Position numbers and translations under genes: made by a program
Source of the DNA: CAZHFW01 sp964531675
GTDB lineage: Bacteria > Planctomycetota > Phycisphaerae > Phycisphaerales > UBA1924
Reading direction: 5' to 3'
Length of the DNA stretch: 14,419 bases
Assembly: GCA_964531675.1 (NCBI GenBank)
Contig: CAZHFW010000058.1
Location: 1 to 14,419, forward strand
Shown: positions 8,958 to 14,206 of the stretch, one piece after another
Layout: each line of letters starts with the position of its first letter
How positions within the stretch are numbered: the first letter of the stretch is position 1
Notes under the pieces: model-generated
The model's input: the letters and a program-made list of their open reading frames with translations, nothing else
Told to the model about the DNA's origin: nothing
Databases searched by the model: none

Positions 8958-8990
8958 CCCGAGTCCGCGAAGGTCCGGGTCTCCCCTCCC
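8958..8990 (+). repeat. Dispersed repeat module CCCGA-N7-AAGGTCCGGG, copy 1
   Basis: CCCGA at 8958 is followed 12 bases on by AAGGTCCGGGTCTC and a pyrimidine run. The same pattern with the same 12-base offset occurs at 13346 and 13513. The copy also forms an inverted repeat with CCGGACC at 8953-8959 pairing with GGTCCGG at 8972-8978. It lies 69 bases past the kinase stop and is non-coding. Confidence 0.6.
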
Positions 8991-9038
8991 TTCCCGCCCT
9001 CGCTCCTCTTTTCCGTCCTTGGCTCCCTCCCATCTCGG

Positions 9039-9068
9039 GTGGCACTGGTGCCCTTCAGGCACCAGTGC
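9039..9068 (+). repeat. GTGGCAC-led hairpin repeat, copy 1
   Basis: GTGGCAC begins a perfect 11-bp stem, GCACTGGTGCC (9042-9052) and GGCACCAGTGC (9058-9068), with loop CTTCA. The same GTGGCAC start occurs at 13227, 13297 and 13464 with a different but still self-complementary interior. There is no T-tract after it, so it is a weak terminator candidate for the kinase transcript at best. Confidence 0.6.
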
Positions 9069-9110
9069 TCCGTCCGCCGACCACCTCAACCTGCCTTCAC
9101 CCCAAACCCC

Positions 9111-9148
9111 AAAAACAAAAACACCCCGCGATCGCTCGCGAGGTGTTT
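9111..9148 (-). terminator. Intrinsic terminator of tRNA-Glu
   Basis: Read on the minus strand: AACACCTCGCG, loop AGCGAT, CGCGGGGTGTT (11-bp stem with one G-T wobble), then TTTTGTTTTT. It starts a few bases past the 3' end of the tRNA. Confidence 0.85.
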
Positions 9149-9152
9149 CAAG

Positions 9153-9227
9153 TGACCCCGATGGGATTCGAACCCATGTACCCACCGTGAAAGGGTGGTG
9201 TCCTGAACCAGGCTAGACGACGGGGCC
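9153..9227 (-). tRNA. tRNA-Glu (anticodon UUC)
   Basis: Folds by hand into a full cloverleaf on the minus strand. The acceptor stem is GGCCCCG with CGGGGTC (one G-T pair), the D stem GTCT/GGAC, and the anticodon stem CCACC/GGTGG with loop CTTTCAC, giving anticodon TTC. The T arm is ATGGG-TTCGAAT-CCCAT, with discriminator A. CCA is not encoded (CTT follows). It has its own terminator and is divergent from nadD. Confidence 0.96.
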
Positions 9228-9271
9228 AGCTTCCTTCCCGCTTGCGCAGGGTGGCGTTTCAGGACGGGCCG

Positions 9272-9277
9272 ATTCTA
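9272..9277 (-). promoter_or_regulatory. Possible -10 box for tRNA-Glu
   Basis: The minus strand reads TAGAAT 45 bases upstream of the tRNA 5' end, in otherwise GC-rich DNA. No acceptable -35 hexamer is found 16-18 bases further up (it reads GGGGAA there), so the assignment is tentative. Confidence 0.35.
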
Positions 9278-9349
9278 GCCCCCTTCCCGCCGTTTTCCCC
9301 TCCCGCAATCGTTCCGCTTCCGTCCGGTTTTCGGGCCGTAGCATCCCCC

Positions 9350-10144
9350 GTGCCCGACGCCCCCGTCACGCCTTTGCCCATCCCCGCGCCCGAGCTGGCC
9401 CGCGCCCGGGCGATCCTGCTGGTCGGGGGTTCCTTTGACCCGCCGCATGTCGGACACGTCCGCATCCCCGCCGCCTTGCGTGCCGCGGCCTATCCCGACG
9501 GCCCGTGCGCCGGCCCGGTCTGGCTCGTCTACGTCCCCGCCGCCCAAAGCCCGCTCAAAGCCCACCTCACCGCCGCCCCCGCGCCCGACCGCGTCGCGAT
9601 GACCCGCCTGGCCATCGCCCCGATCCCCTGCGCCTGCGTCTGGACCGACGAGATCGACCGCGCCGCGCACCAGTTCGCCGCCCAGCAGCTGGTCAGCCAG
9701 CAGTCCGCCGATCAACCTCCCGCGCCGAGCTACACCGTCGACACCCTCCGCCGCGCCCGCGCCTGGCTCAACACCCACGCGCCGCACGTCGCCCTGCGAC
9801 TGGTCATCGGCGCCGATCAGGCCGCGGCATTCCACAAGTGGCGAGAGCCCCGCGAGATCATCCGCCTTGCCGAGCCCCTAGTCATGCCCCGCAAAGGCGT
9901 CGCCCAGACCCGGCGCATCCTCACCGACATCCACGCCTCGGGCTTCTGGACCCCCGACGAAATCACCGCCTGGCACACCCGCATCCCAACCCTCCGCGAC
10001 CCCGGCGTAGAAATCAGCTCCACCCAGCTCCGCGCCGCCCTCGCCGCCGGCGAAGCTCCCGGCCCCATGCTCGACCCAGCAGTGGGGGAGTACATCGTGG
10101 CCCACAAGCTGTACCGGCCGACCGACGCGTCCGCCGCGCGATGA
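9350..10144 (+). CDS. nadD: Nicotinate-nucleotide adenylyltransferase
   Basis: Transfers AMP from ATP to nicotinate mononucleotide to make deamido-NAD in cytoplasmic NAD synthesis. With the GTG start used here it has 264 residues. GGSFDPPHVGH (26-36) is the nucleotidyltransferase signature with the HxGH ATP-binding motif. Further family marks are VPAAQSPLK, SYTVDTLRRAR, VIGADQAAAFHKWRE and, near the C-terminus, ISSTQLR followed by PAVGEYIVAHKLYR. An upstream in-frame ATG at 9242 would add 36 low-complexity Pro-rich residues and run over the putative promoter of the divergent tRNA, so GTG at 9350 is preferred; no Shine-Dalgarno sequence decides the matter. It is longer than the usual 190-215 residues because of an N-terminal extension and an insert (AAHQFAAQQLVSQQSADQ) before SYTVDT. 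The function is very likely; the start is less sure. Confidence 0.9.
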   Translation: MPDAPVTPLPIPAPELARARAILLVGGSFDPPHVGHVRIPAALRAAAYPDGPCAGPVWLVYVPAAQSPLKAHLTAAPAPDRVAMTRLAIAPIPCACVWTDEIDRAAHQFAAQQLVSQQSADQPPAPSYTVDTLRRARAWLNTHAPHVALRLVIGADQAAAFHKWREPREIIRLAEPLVMPRKGVAQTRRILTDIHASGFWTPDEITAWHTRIPTLRDPGVEISSTQLRAALAAGEAPGPMLDPAVGEYIVAHKLYRPTDASAAR

Positions 10145-10152
10145 TGCCTGCG

Positions 10153-10272
10153 CAGCAAAGCAGCAAAGCAGCAAAGCAGCAGAGCAGCAAAGCAGCAAAG
10201 CAGCAAAGCGGCAAAGCAGCAGAGCGATAAAGCGAAGCCGCGAGAAAGCGATCAGTCGAAGAAGCGACGCGA
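10153..10272 (+). repeat. 8-bp tandem array (unit CAGCAAAG), degenerate at its 3' end
   Basis: Starts 8 bases after the nadD stop. Units in register: CAGCAAAG three times, CAGCAGAG, CAGCAAAG three times, CGGCAAAG, CAGCAGAG, then CGATAAAG, CGAAGCCG, CGAGAAAG, CGATCAGT, CGAAGAAG and CGACGCGA. The first nine units are near identical. The last six keep the 8-base phase and an initial CG but drift. The period is not a multiple of three and the array is non-coding. Confidence 0.9.
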
Positions 10273-10285
10273 CCGCGCAAACACG

Positions 10286-10314
10286 CCCGGATTGAGCGCT
10301 TCGCTCAATCCGGG
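10286..10314. repeat. Perfect 13-bp palindrome between nadD and the methyltransferase
   Basis: CCCGGATTGAGCG and CGCTCAATCCGGG are exact reverse complements around loop CTT. No T-tract follows on either strand, so it is not a standard intrinsic terminator, although its position 142 bases past nadD would suit one. It could be a T-less terminator, an mRNA-end stabiliser or a protein-binding palindrome. Confidence 0.8.
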
Positions 10315-10387
10315 ATCCCCCAACCCAACGCGCCCAATCCCAACACGCCAAACCGAACGCACCCGATCCGCTCCCTAAGCTCCCCCC

Positions 10388-10990
10388 ATGAACCGCAACT
10401 TCTGGGATGAGCGTTACGCCGCCGCCTCGCTCGTGTATGGCGACGCCCCCAACGACTTCCTCGCGAGCCTCGCGCCCACGATTCCTTCGCAAGGCGTCGC
10501 CATCGATCTCGGCGCAGGCCAGGGCCGCAACGCCATCTTCCTCGCCAAGCATGGCCTTGACGTCCTCGCCATCGATCAGAGCCGCGTCGGTCTTGAGCGT
10601 GCCCAGGAACTCGCCCGCGCCCATCGCGTCACCATCCGCACGCAGGTCGCGGATCTGTCGAGCTACCGGGCTGCGCCCGCCTCGATCGACGTCATCTCGT
10701 CGATCTTCTGCCACTTGCCTACCTCGATCCGCACGCCGCTCTACCGAACGTTCGCGGACTGGCTCCGCCCCGGAGGCATGCTCATCATGGAGGCCTACAC
10801 GCCCGCCCAGCTCCGCCGTGACAGCGGGGGCCCCAAGGACCCCGACATGCTCCCAAGCCTCGACACGCTCAAGGCCGAGCTGTCCAGTCTGCGCCTCCAC
10901 ACCGCCCGCGAACTGGTCCGCAACGTCGTCGAAGGCGACTTTCACAAGGGCGAGGCCGACGTCGTGCAGATCGTCGCGTTCAAGCGCTGA
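10388..10990 (+). CDS. Class I SAM-dependent methyltransferase, TehB-like
   Basis: 200 residues, a complete single-domain enzyme. It opens with NFWDERYAAASLVYGDAPNDFL, the N-terminal pattern of TehB/thiopurine-type methyltransferases. Then come motif I AIDLGAGQGRNAIFLAKHGL (SAM binding), DVLAIDQS with Asp at the ribose-binding position, VADLSSY, and FADWLRPGGMLIMEAYT before strand 5. Relatives methylate small molecules or metalloids and some take part in tellurite resistance; the substrate here is not deducible. It starts at ATG with only a CCCCCC run before it and no Shine-Dalgarno sequence. It converges on metK, which makes its cofactor, but the two are on opposite strands and not an operon. 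Confidence 0.88.
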   Translation: MNRNFWDERYAAASLVYGDAPNDFLASLAPTIPSQGVAIDLGAGQGRNAIFLAKHGLDVLAIDQSRVGLERAQELARAHRVTIRTQVADLSSYRAAPASIDVISSIFCHLPTSIRTPLYRTFADWLRPGGMLIMEAYTPAQLRRDSGGPKDPDMLPSLDTLKAELSSLRLHTARELVRNVVEGDFHKGEADVVQIVAFKR

Positions 10991-11023
10991 CCGCTCGCGG
11001 CCCAAGCCCACCCACATCCCATG

Positions 11024-11053
11024 AAAAAAGCCCGCGGACACTCGTCCGCGGGC
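11024..11053. terminator. Hairpin terminator between TehB-like gene and metK
   Basis: 10-bp perfect stem GCCCGCGGAC / GTCCGCGGGC with loop ACTC. On the minus strand it is followed by six T, making a strong intrinsic terminator for metK. On the plus strand the tail CTTCATCATTT is weaker but usable for the methyltransferase. Confidence 0.88.
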
Positions 11054-11078
11054 CTTCATCATTTGCCTTCAAACCGTC

Positions 11079-12254
11079 TTACTTCGTCGCCGCCTTGAGC
11101 GCGTCAACCTTGTCGGTCCGCTCCCAGGTGAACGTGTCGTACTGCTTGCCCTTGTACGTGATCTTCCCGGGCGTACGGCCGAAGTGGCCGTGCTTGGCCG
11201 TCGGAGAGAAGATCGGCGTCCGCAGGTTCAGCGTCTCGATGATCTTCCGAGGCGTCAGCCCGAAGGTCGCACGCACCGCCTTGGAGATCTTCTCCTCGTC
11301 GACGGTGTTGGTCCCGAAGCAGTCGACGTACACGCTGGTCGGCTCGGCCACGCCGATCGCGTACGAGAGCTGGATCTCGCACCGATCCGCCAGACCCGCC
11401 GCCACCACGTTCTTGGCGATGTACCGCGCCATGTACGCCGCGGAACGGTCCACCTTCGTCGGATCCTTGCCCGAGAACGCGCCGCCGCCGTGACGGCCCA
11501 TGCCGCCGTAGGTGTCCACGATGATCTTCCGGCCCGTCAGGCCCGTGTCGCCGTGCGGCCCGCCGATCTCGAACCGGCCCGTCGGGTTCACGTGCACCGT
11601 GATCCCCGGATTCCACCAGCTCCCGAGCACGGGCTTGATGATGTGCTCGACCACCTGCTTCTTGAGCTCTTCCTGGCGGTCGTTCCACATCGGATCGTGC
11701 TGCGTGGACAACACCACCGTGTCGATCCGCTTGGCCTTGCCGTCCTGATACTCGACCGTCACCTGGCTCTTGGCGTCAGGCCGCAGACCGGGCACCTTGC
11801 CCGAGCGACGCACGTCCGCCTGCCGCTCCACGAGCTGGTGCGAAAGCTGAATGGGCAGAGGCATCAGCTCGGGCGTGTCCTTGCACGCGTAGCCGAACAT
11901 CATGCCCTGGTCGCCCGCGCCCTCGCGGTTCACGCCCATCGCGATGTCGTTGGACTGCTTGTTGATCGCCACCATCACGCCCGCGCTGTCCGCGTCGAAG
12001 CGCATGTCGCCCGAGGTGTACCCGATCTCGCGGATCGTCTCACGCACCAGGTCCGGGATGCTCACGTACGTGTTCGTCGTGATCTCGCCCGCCACCACCA
12101 CCAGGCCCGTGCAGCAGAGCGTCTCGCAGGCCACGCGGCTGAACGGATCGTCCGCGATCATCGCGTCCAGCACCGCATCGGAAATCTGGTCCGCCACCTT
12201 GTCCGGGTGTCCCATCGAAACCGACTCGGACGTGAAGAGCTGCACCTTTGACAT
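11079..12254 (-). CDS. metK: S-adenosylmethionine synthetase
   Basis: Makes S-adenosylmethionine from methionine and ATP in the cytoplasm. Its 391 residues match the normal family length (about 380-400). Clear signatures: GHPDK at 15-19 (ATP/metal binding, near the N-terminus), GAGDQGMMFGYA from 112 (the PROSITE-type hexapeptide GAGDQG), GGPHGDTGLTGRKIIVDTYG, and GGGAFSGKDPTKVDRSAAY from 256 (the phosphate-binding loop, with catalytic Lys and Asp). The sequence is intact from end to end. A GAGAGGA Shine-Dalgarno sequence lies just upstream. It is monocistronic, closed by a strong terminator. I could not recognise a SAM riboswitch in the roughly 90-base leader. Confidence 0.98.
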   Translation of the reverse strand: MSKVQLFTSESVSMGHPDKVADQISDAVLDAMIADDPFSRVACETLCCTGLVVVAGEITTNTYVSIPDLVRETIREIGYTSGDMRFDADSAGVMVAINKQSNDIAMGVNREGAGDQGMMFGYACKDTPELMPLPIQLSHQLVERQADVRRSGKVPGLRPDAKSQVTVEYQDGKAKRIDTVVLSTQHDPMWNDRQEELKKQVVEHIIKPVLGSWWNPGITVHVNPTGRFEIGGPHGDTGLTGRKIIVDTYGGMGRHGGGAFSGKDPTKVDRSAAYMARYIAKNVVAAGLADRCEIQLSYAIGVAEPTSVYVDCFGTNTVDEEKISKAVRATFGLTPRKIIETLNLRTPIFSPTAKHGHFGRTPGKITYKGKQYDTFTWERTDKVDALKAATK

Positions 12255-12258
12255 GGAT

Positions 12259-12265
12259 TCCTCTC
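12259..12265 (-). promoter_or_regulatory. Ribosome binding site of metK
   Basis: The minus strand reads GAGAGGAATCC before the ATG, a good Shine-Dalgarno match. This fixes the metK start at 12254. Confidence 0.75.
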
Positions 12266-12350
12266 AAACTCTCGATCGCCCGCGCCCGTCCGCCCGGACC
12301 AGGGTTCCAGCCCCACGCCCAGCTCAGCGGACCGTCGCGCGACAGACCCA

Positions 12351-12378
12351 ACTCTAGGCTCACACGCTTCCCAAACAA
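12351..12378 (-). promoter_or_regulatory. Candidate metK promoter
   Basis: On the minus strand TTGTTT (12378-12373) and TAGAGT (12356-12351) are separated by 16 bases, a plausible housekeeping -35/-10 pair in GC-rich DNA. It would give a leader of about 90 bases. A short palindrome, GTCGCGCGAC, lies within that leader. Confidence 0.4.
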
Positions 12379-12512
12379 ACGCCTCAAACCCACCCCGCCG
12401 ACCGGCCGACCAGACCGAAAACTCCCCCCAAATCTCCCACTCCGTTGGCCCCGCACCGCCCCCTGTGGCATGTTCACCCTGTCCCATTCCGCACACACAG
12501 GGGTCCTGATCC

Positions 12513-13190
12513 ATGCTCCGTTCCTCACTCTGCCTCTCCGCGATCTCCCTCCTCGCCTCCTCCGCCGCCGCCCAGTTCTCGTACACGGGCTTCGGCCCCT
12601 CGAGCTGGGGCGCTCCGGACTCCACGCTCGGCCTCACCGAGGCCTACTCCATCGAGGACTTCGAAGACACCCAGCTCCTCCCCAACCTGCTCATCGGCGT
12701 CACCAGCGCCGCCGGCTCCCGCCCCCTCTCCAACACCATCCCCAGCGTCTTCAACAACTCCATGGACCCCAACGGCTCCGCCTTCGCCAACGGCACCTGG
12801 GATGGCAAGTTCGGCCTCATCTCCACCCGCGACAACGCCTCCCACAACTACTTCGACGCCTCCCAATGGGGCGTCACCACCTTCCAGATCATCGGTGGCT
12901 CCTGGGTCTTCGGCTTCTCCTTCCAGCAGGCCGACGCCAACGCCGACCTCTACCTCAACGGCGAAAAGGTCGGCACCATCTCCGCCCTCTTCGGCCTCCC
13001 CGTCAACGGCGATCGCAGCGGCTACGCCCTCATCAAGGCCACCGGGGAAGCCCTCATCACCGACGTCGCAATCCACAACAACGGCAACGGCGATGGCTTC
13101 ATGTTCGACCACGTCGCCGTCGTCCCCGCCCCCGGCGCCGCCACACTCCTCACCCTCGGCGCCCTCGCCGCCACCCGCCGCCGCCGCTAA
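12513..13190 (+). CDS. Exported protein with PEP-CTERM-like sorting tail
   Basis: 225 residues. The signal peptide MLRSSLCLSAISLLASSAAA, with cleavage before QFSYTG, sends it out of the cytoplasm. The mature part contains SIEDFEDTQLLPNLLIGVTS, a start often seen in PEP-CTERM proteins, then a beta-rich domain with WGVTTFQIIGGSWVFGFSF and ADLYLNGEKVGTIS, resembling a carbohydrate-binding jelly-roll; this fold is inferred. The tail has the three PEP-CTERM parts: a short motif (VPAPGA instead of VPEP), a hydrophobic helix (TLLTLGALAA) and an Arg cluster (TRRRR at the C-terminus). Such tails are recognised and removed by an exosortase-type enzyme during surface delivery. No sorting enzyme is in the window. 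The hairpin at 13227-13262 terminates the gene. The specific function is unknown. Confidence 0.88.
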   Translation: MLRSSLCLSAISLLASSAAAQFSYTGFGPSSWGAPDSTLGLTEAYSIEDFEDTQLLPNLLIGVTSAAGSRPLSNTIPSVFNNSMDPNGSAFANGTWDGKFGLISTRDNASHNYFDASQWGVTTFQIIGGSWVFGFSFQQADANADLYLNGEKVGTISALFGLPVNGDRSGYALIKATGEALITDVAIHNNGNGDGFMFDHVAVVPAPGAATLLTLGALAATRRRR

Positions 13191-13226
13191 CCCACCCGCC
13201 ACCAAACCCAACTCACCAATCCAAGC

Positions 13227-13262
13227 GTGGCACTGTTGCCCCCCAGGCAACAGTGCCTTTTT
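13227..13262 (+). terminator. GTGGCAC-led hairpin repeat serving as terminator
   Basis: Perfect 12-bp stem GGCACTGTTGCC / GGCAACAGTGCC, loop CCCCA, followed by five T. It lies 36 bases past the stop of the exported protein gene, so it works as an intrinsic terminator. The GTGGCACTG start matches the hairpin at 9039. Confidence 0.82.
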
Positions 13263-13296
13263 CTTCCTCTCCGTCTCCCTCTCCCTTCCCACCCTC

Positions 13297-13367
13297 GTGG
13301 CACCGGTTTGAAACCGGTGACTACTCACCCTTCCCCGCCCCCCGACCCGACACGACAAAGGTCCGGG
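13297..13367 (+). repeat. Composite repeat, copy A (hairpin plus AAGGTCCGGG module)
   Basis: Begins GTGGCACCGGTTT with the palindrome CACCGGTTT-G-AAACCGGTG (13301-13319). CCCGA is at 13346 and AAGGTCCGGG at 13358-13367. It aligns without gaps to copy B over 71 bases, 60 of them identical in my hand alignment. Confidence 0.8.
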
Positions 13368-13391
13368 CTTGCGTCCTCTGCATCCGGGTGC

Positions 13392-13423
13392 CACCACCAT
13401 TAATGTCCTCATTGATGGTGGTG
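13392..13423. repeat. AT-containing hairpin between the two composite repeats
   Basis: CACCACCATTAAT and ATTGATGGTGGTG form a 13-bp stem with one mismatched or wobble pair and loop GTCCTC. On the minus strand the end reads GGTGGCAC, so it may be an inverted relative of the GTGGCAC hairpins. Confidence 0.7.
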
Positions 13424-13463
13424 CTCTTCCTCGCTCATCTTGTTCTCATCTCTTCCCACCCTC

Positions 13464-13534
13464 GTGGCACCGGTTTGCAACCGGTGTCTACCCACCCTCC
13501 TCAGCCCCCCGCCCCGAGCCCACCAAGGTCCGGG
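13464..13534 (+). repeat. Composite repeat, copy B (hairpin plus AAGGTCCGGG module)
   Basis: Begins GTGGCACCGGTTT with the stem CACCGGTT (13468-13475), loop TGC, and AACCGGTG (13479-13486). CCCGA is at 13513 and AAGGTCCGGG at 13525, exactly as spaced in copy A, which lies 167 bases upstream. The flank TTCCCACCCTC before the hairpin is also shared. Confidence 0.8.
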
Positions 13535-13546
13535 TCTCTCCTCCCC

Positions 13547-13582
13547 AAAAGACAACGCCGACTCCCTTCGGAGCCGGCGTTG
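13547..13582 (-). terminator. Intrinsic terminator of the right-hand exported protein gene
   Basis: On the minus strand CAACGCCGGCTCC, loop GAAG, GGAGTCGGCGTTG (13-bp stem with one G-T wobble) is followed by TCTTTT. It lies 27 bases past the stop at 13610. Confidence 0.85.
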
Positions 13583-13609
13583 CGAGTCACAAGCAAGGAG
13601 CCTGAAGGC

Positions 13610-14191
13610 TTACTTCCGGCGACGGCGAGCGCCAACCAGACCGCCCGCAGCCGCGAGGGCCAGAGCGCCGGGGGTGGGAACCGCCGAGGAGGTGAAGGCC
13701 GCGGTGGCCGTCATCCCGTCGTCCGTCGAAACCTGGTTCGCGAAGCTGAAGGCGAACGACTCAGCCGACGTCGGGCTGTCCACGATCGGACCGCTGAACA
13801 CGACGTTCTGACCGATGAAGTCCGTCGCGCCGAAGCTGATGGGCTCAGCCAGGTACGAGGTGGAGAAGTCGATCCGGAAGATCATGTTGTTGGACGAGTC
13901 GAAGAACTGAATGTTGCCGCCGCTGAACAGGCTGAACGGAGCCGGCCCAATGCGGGTCAGGGGCGTCATCGACCAGGTCACGTCGGTGTAGTCCGGGGCC
14001 GACGAGCCGGGGGTCTGCAGGGTCAGGCCCGAGCCAGCCCAGCCGCCCGTCAGGGTGTTGCCCGAGAGCACGAACAACGGCGTGGCCGCCGAGGTCGAGG
14101 GGTCAGCGAACGTGGCAAAGGTGCCGGCGCTGGCCGCACCCGCCATCGAGCCGGCAGCGACGATCATCGAAACAAGCAGGCGATTCTTCAT
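13610..14191 (-). CDS. Exported protein with PEP-CTERM-like sorting tail
   Basis: 193 residues from the ATG at 14191. That start is chosen because a GAGAGAGG Shine-Dalgarno sequence precedes it and it gives a standard signal peptide (MKNRLLVSMIVAAGSMAGAA, cleavage near SAG-T). An ATG 42 bases further up would bury the signal behind 14 extra residues. The mature part is Ser/Thr/Phe-rich and looks beta-stranded (VVFSGPIVDSPTSAESFAFS, VSTDDGMTATAAFTSSA), with no catalytic motif. The tail is VPTPGA, then hydrophobic LALAAAGGLVGA, then RRRRK: a PEP-CTERM variant with TPG in place of PEP. It is predicted to be exported and handed to an exosortase-like enzyme. It converges on the other PEP-CTERM-like gene, but the two mature sequences do not look alike by eye. 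The function is unknown. Confidence 0.88.
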   Translation of the reverse strand: MKNRLLVSMIVAAGSMAGAASAGTFATFADPSTSAATPLFVLSGNTLTGGWAGSGLTLQTPGSSAPDYTDVTWSMTPLTRIGPAPFSLFSGGNIQFFDSSNNMIFRIDFSTSYLAEPISFGATDFIGQNVVFSGPIVDSPTSAESFAFSFANQVSTDDGMTATAAFTSSAVPTPGALALAAAGGLVGARRRRK

Positions 14192-14198
14192 GGTGGAA

Positions 14199-14206
14199 CC
14201 TCTCTC
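14199..14206 (-). promoter_or_regulatory. Ribosome binding site of the right-hand exported protein
   Basis: The minus strand reads GAGAGAGGTTCCACC before the ATG. This purine run at normal spacing decides for the start at 14191 over the upstream ATG at 14233. Confidence 0.7.

Larger units (their letters stand above)
13191..13609. other. Non-coding spacer between convergent exported-protein genes, packed with hairpin repeats
   Basis: 419 bases with no convincing gene. In order it holds a GTGGCAC hairpin acting as terminator, repeat copy A, an AT-rich hairpin, repeat copy B, and the terminator of the minus-strand gene. Between them the plus strand is strongly pyrimidine-rich (runs of CT/CCC). 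Confidence 0.8.

Noticed and set aside
10153..10206. Minus-strand hydrophobic Leu/Cys/Phe repeat peptide read through the 8-bp array
   Set aside because: A three-unit frame through an 8-base repeat automatically gives an 8-residue periodic peptide. It has no start signal of its own and overlaps nadD antisense.
10388..12254. Methyltransferase and metK as a functional operon
   Set aside because: They are convergent with a bidirectional terminator between them, so the shared cofactor is not evidence of co-regulation.
12255..12360. SAM riboswitch in the metK leader
   Set aside because: The leader is only about 90 bases. I see no arrangement of helices or conserved loops of the SAM-I, SAM-II or related classes, and no leader terminator.
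13297..13534. CRISPR array formed by the repeats in this spacer
   Set aside because: There are only two full copies, with differing repeat sequences, unequal surroundings and no cas genes.
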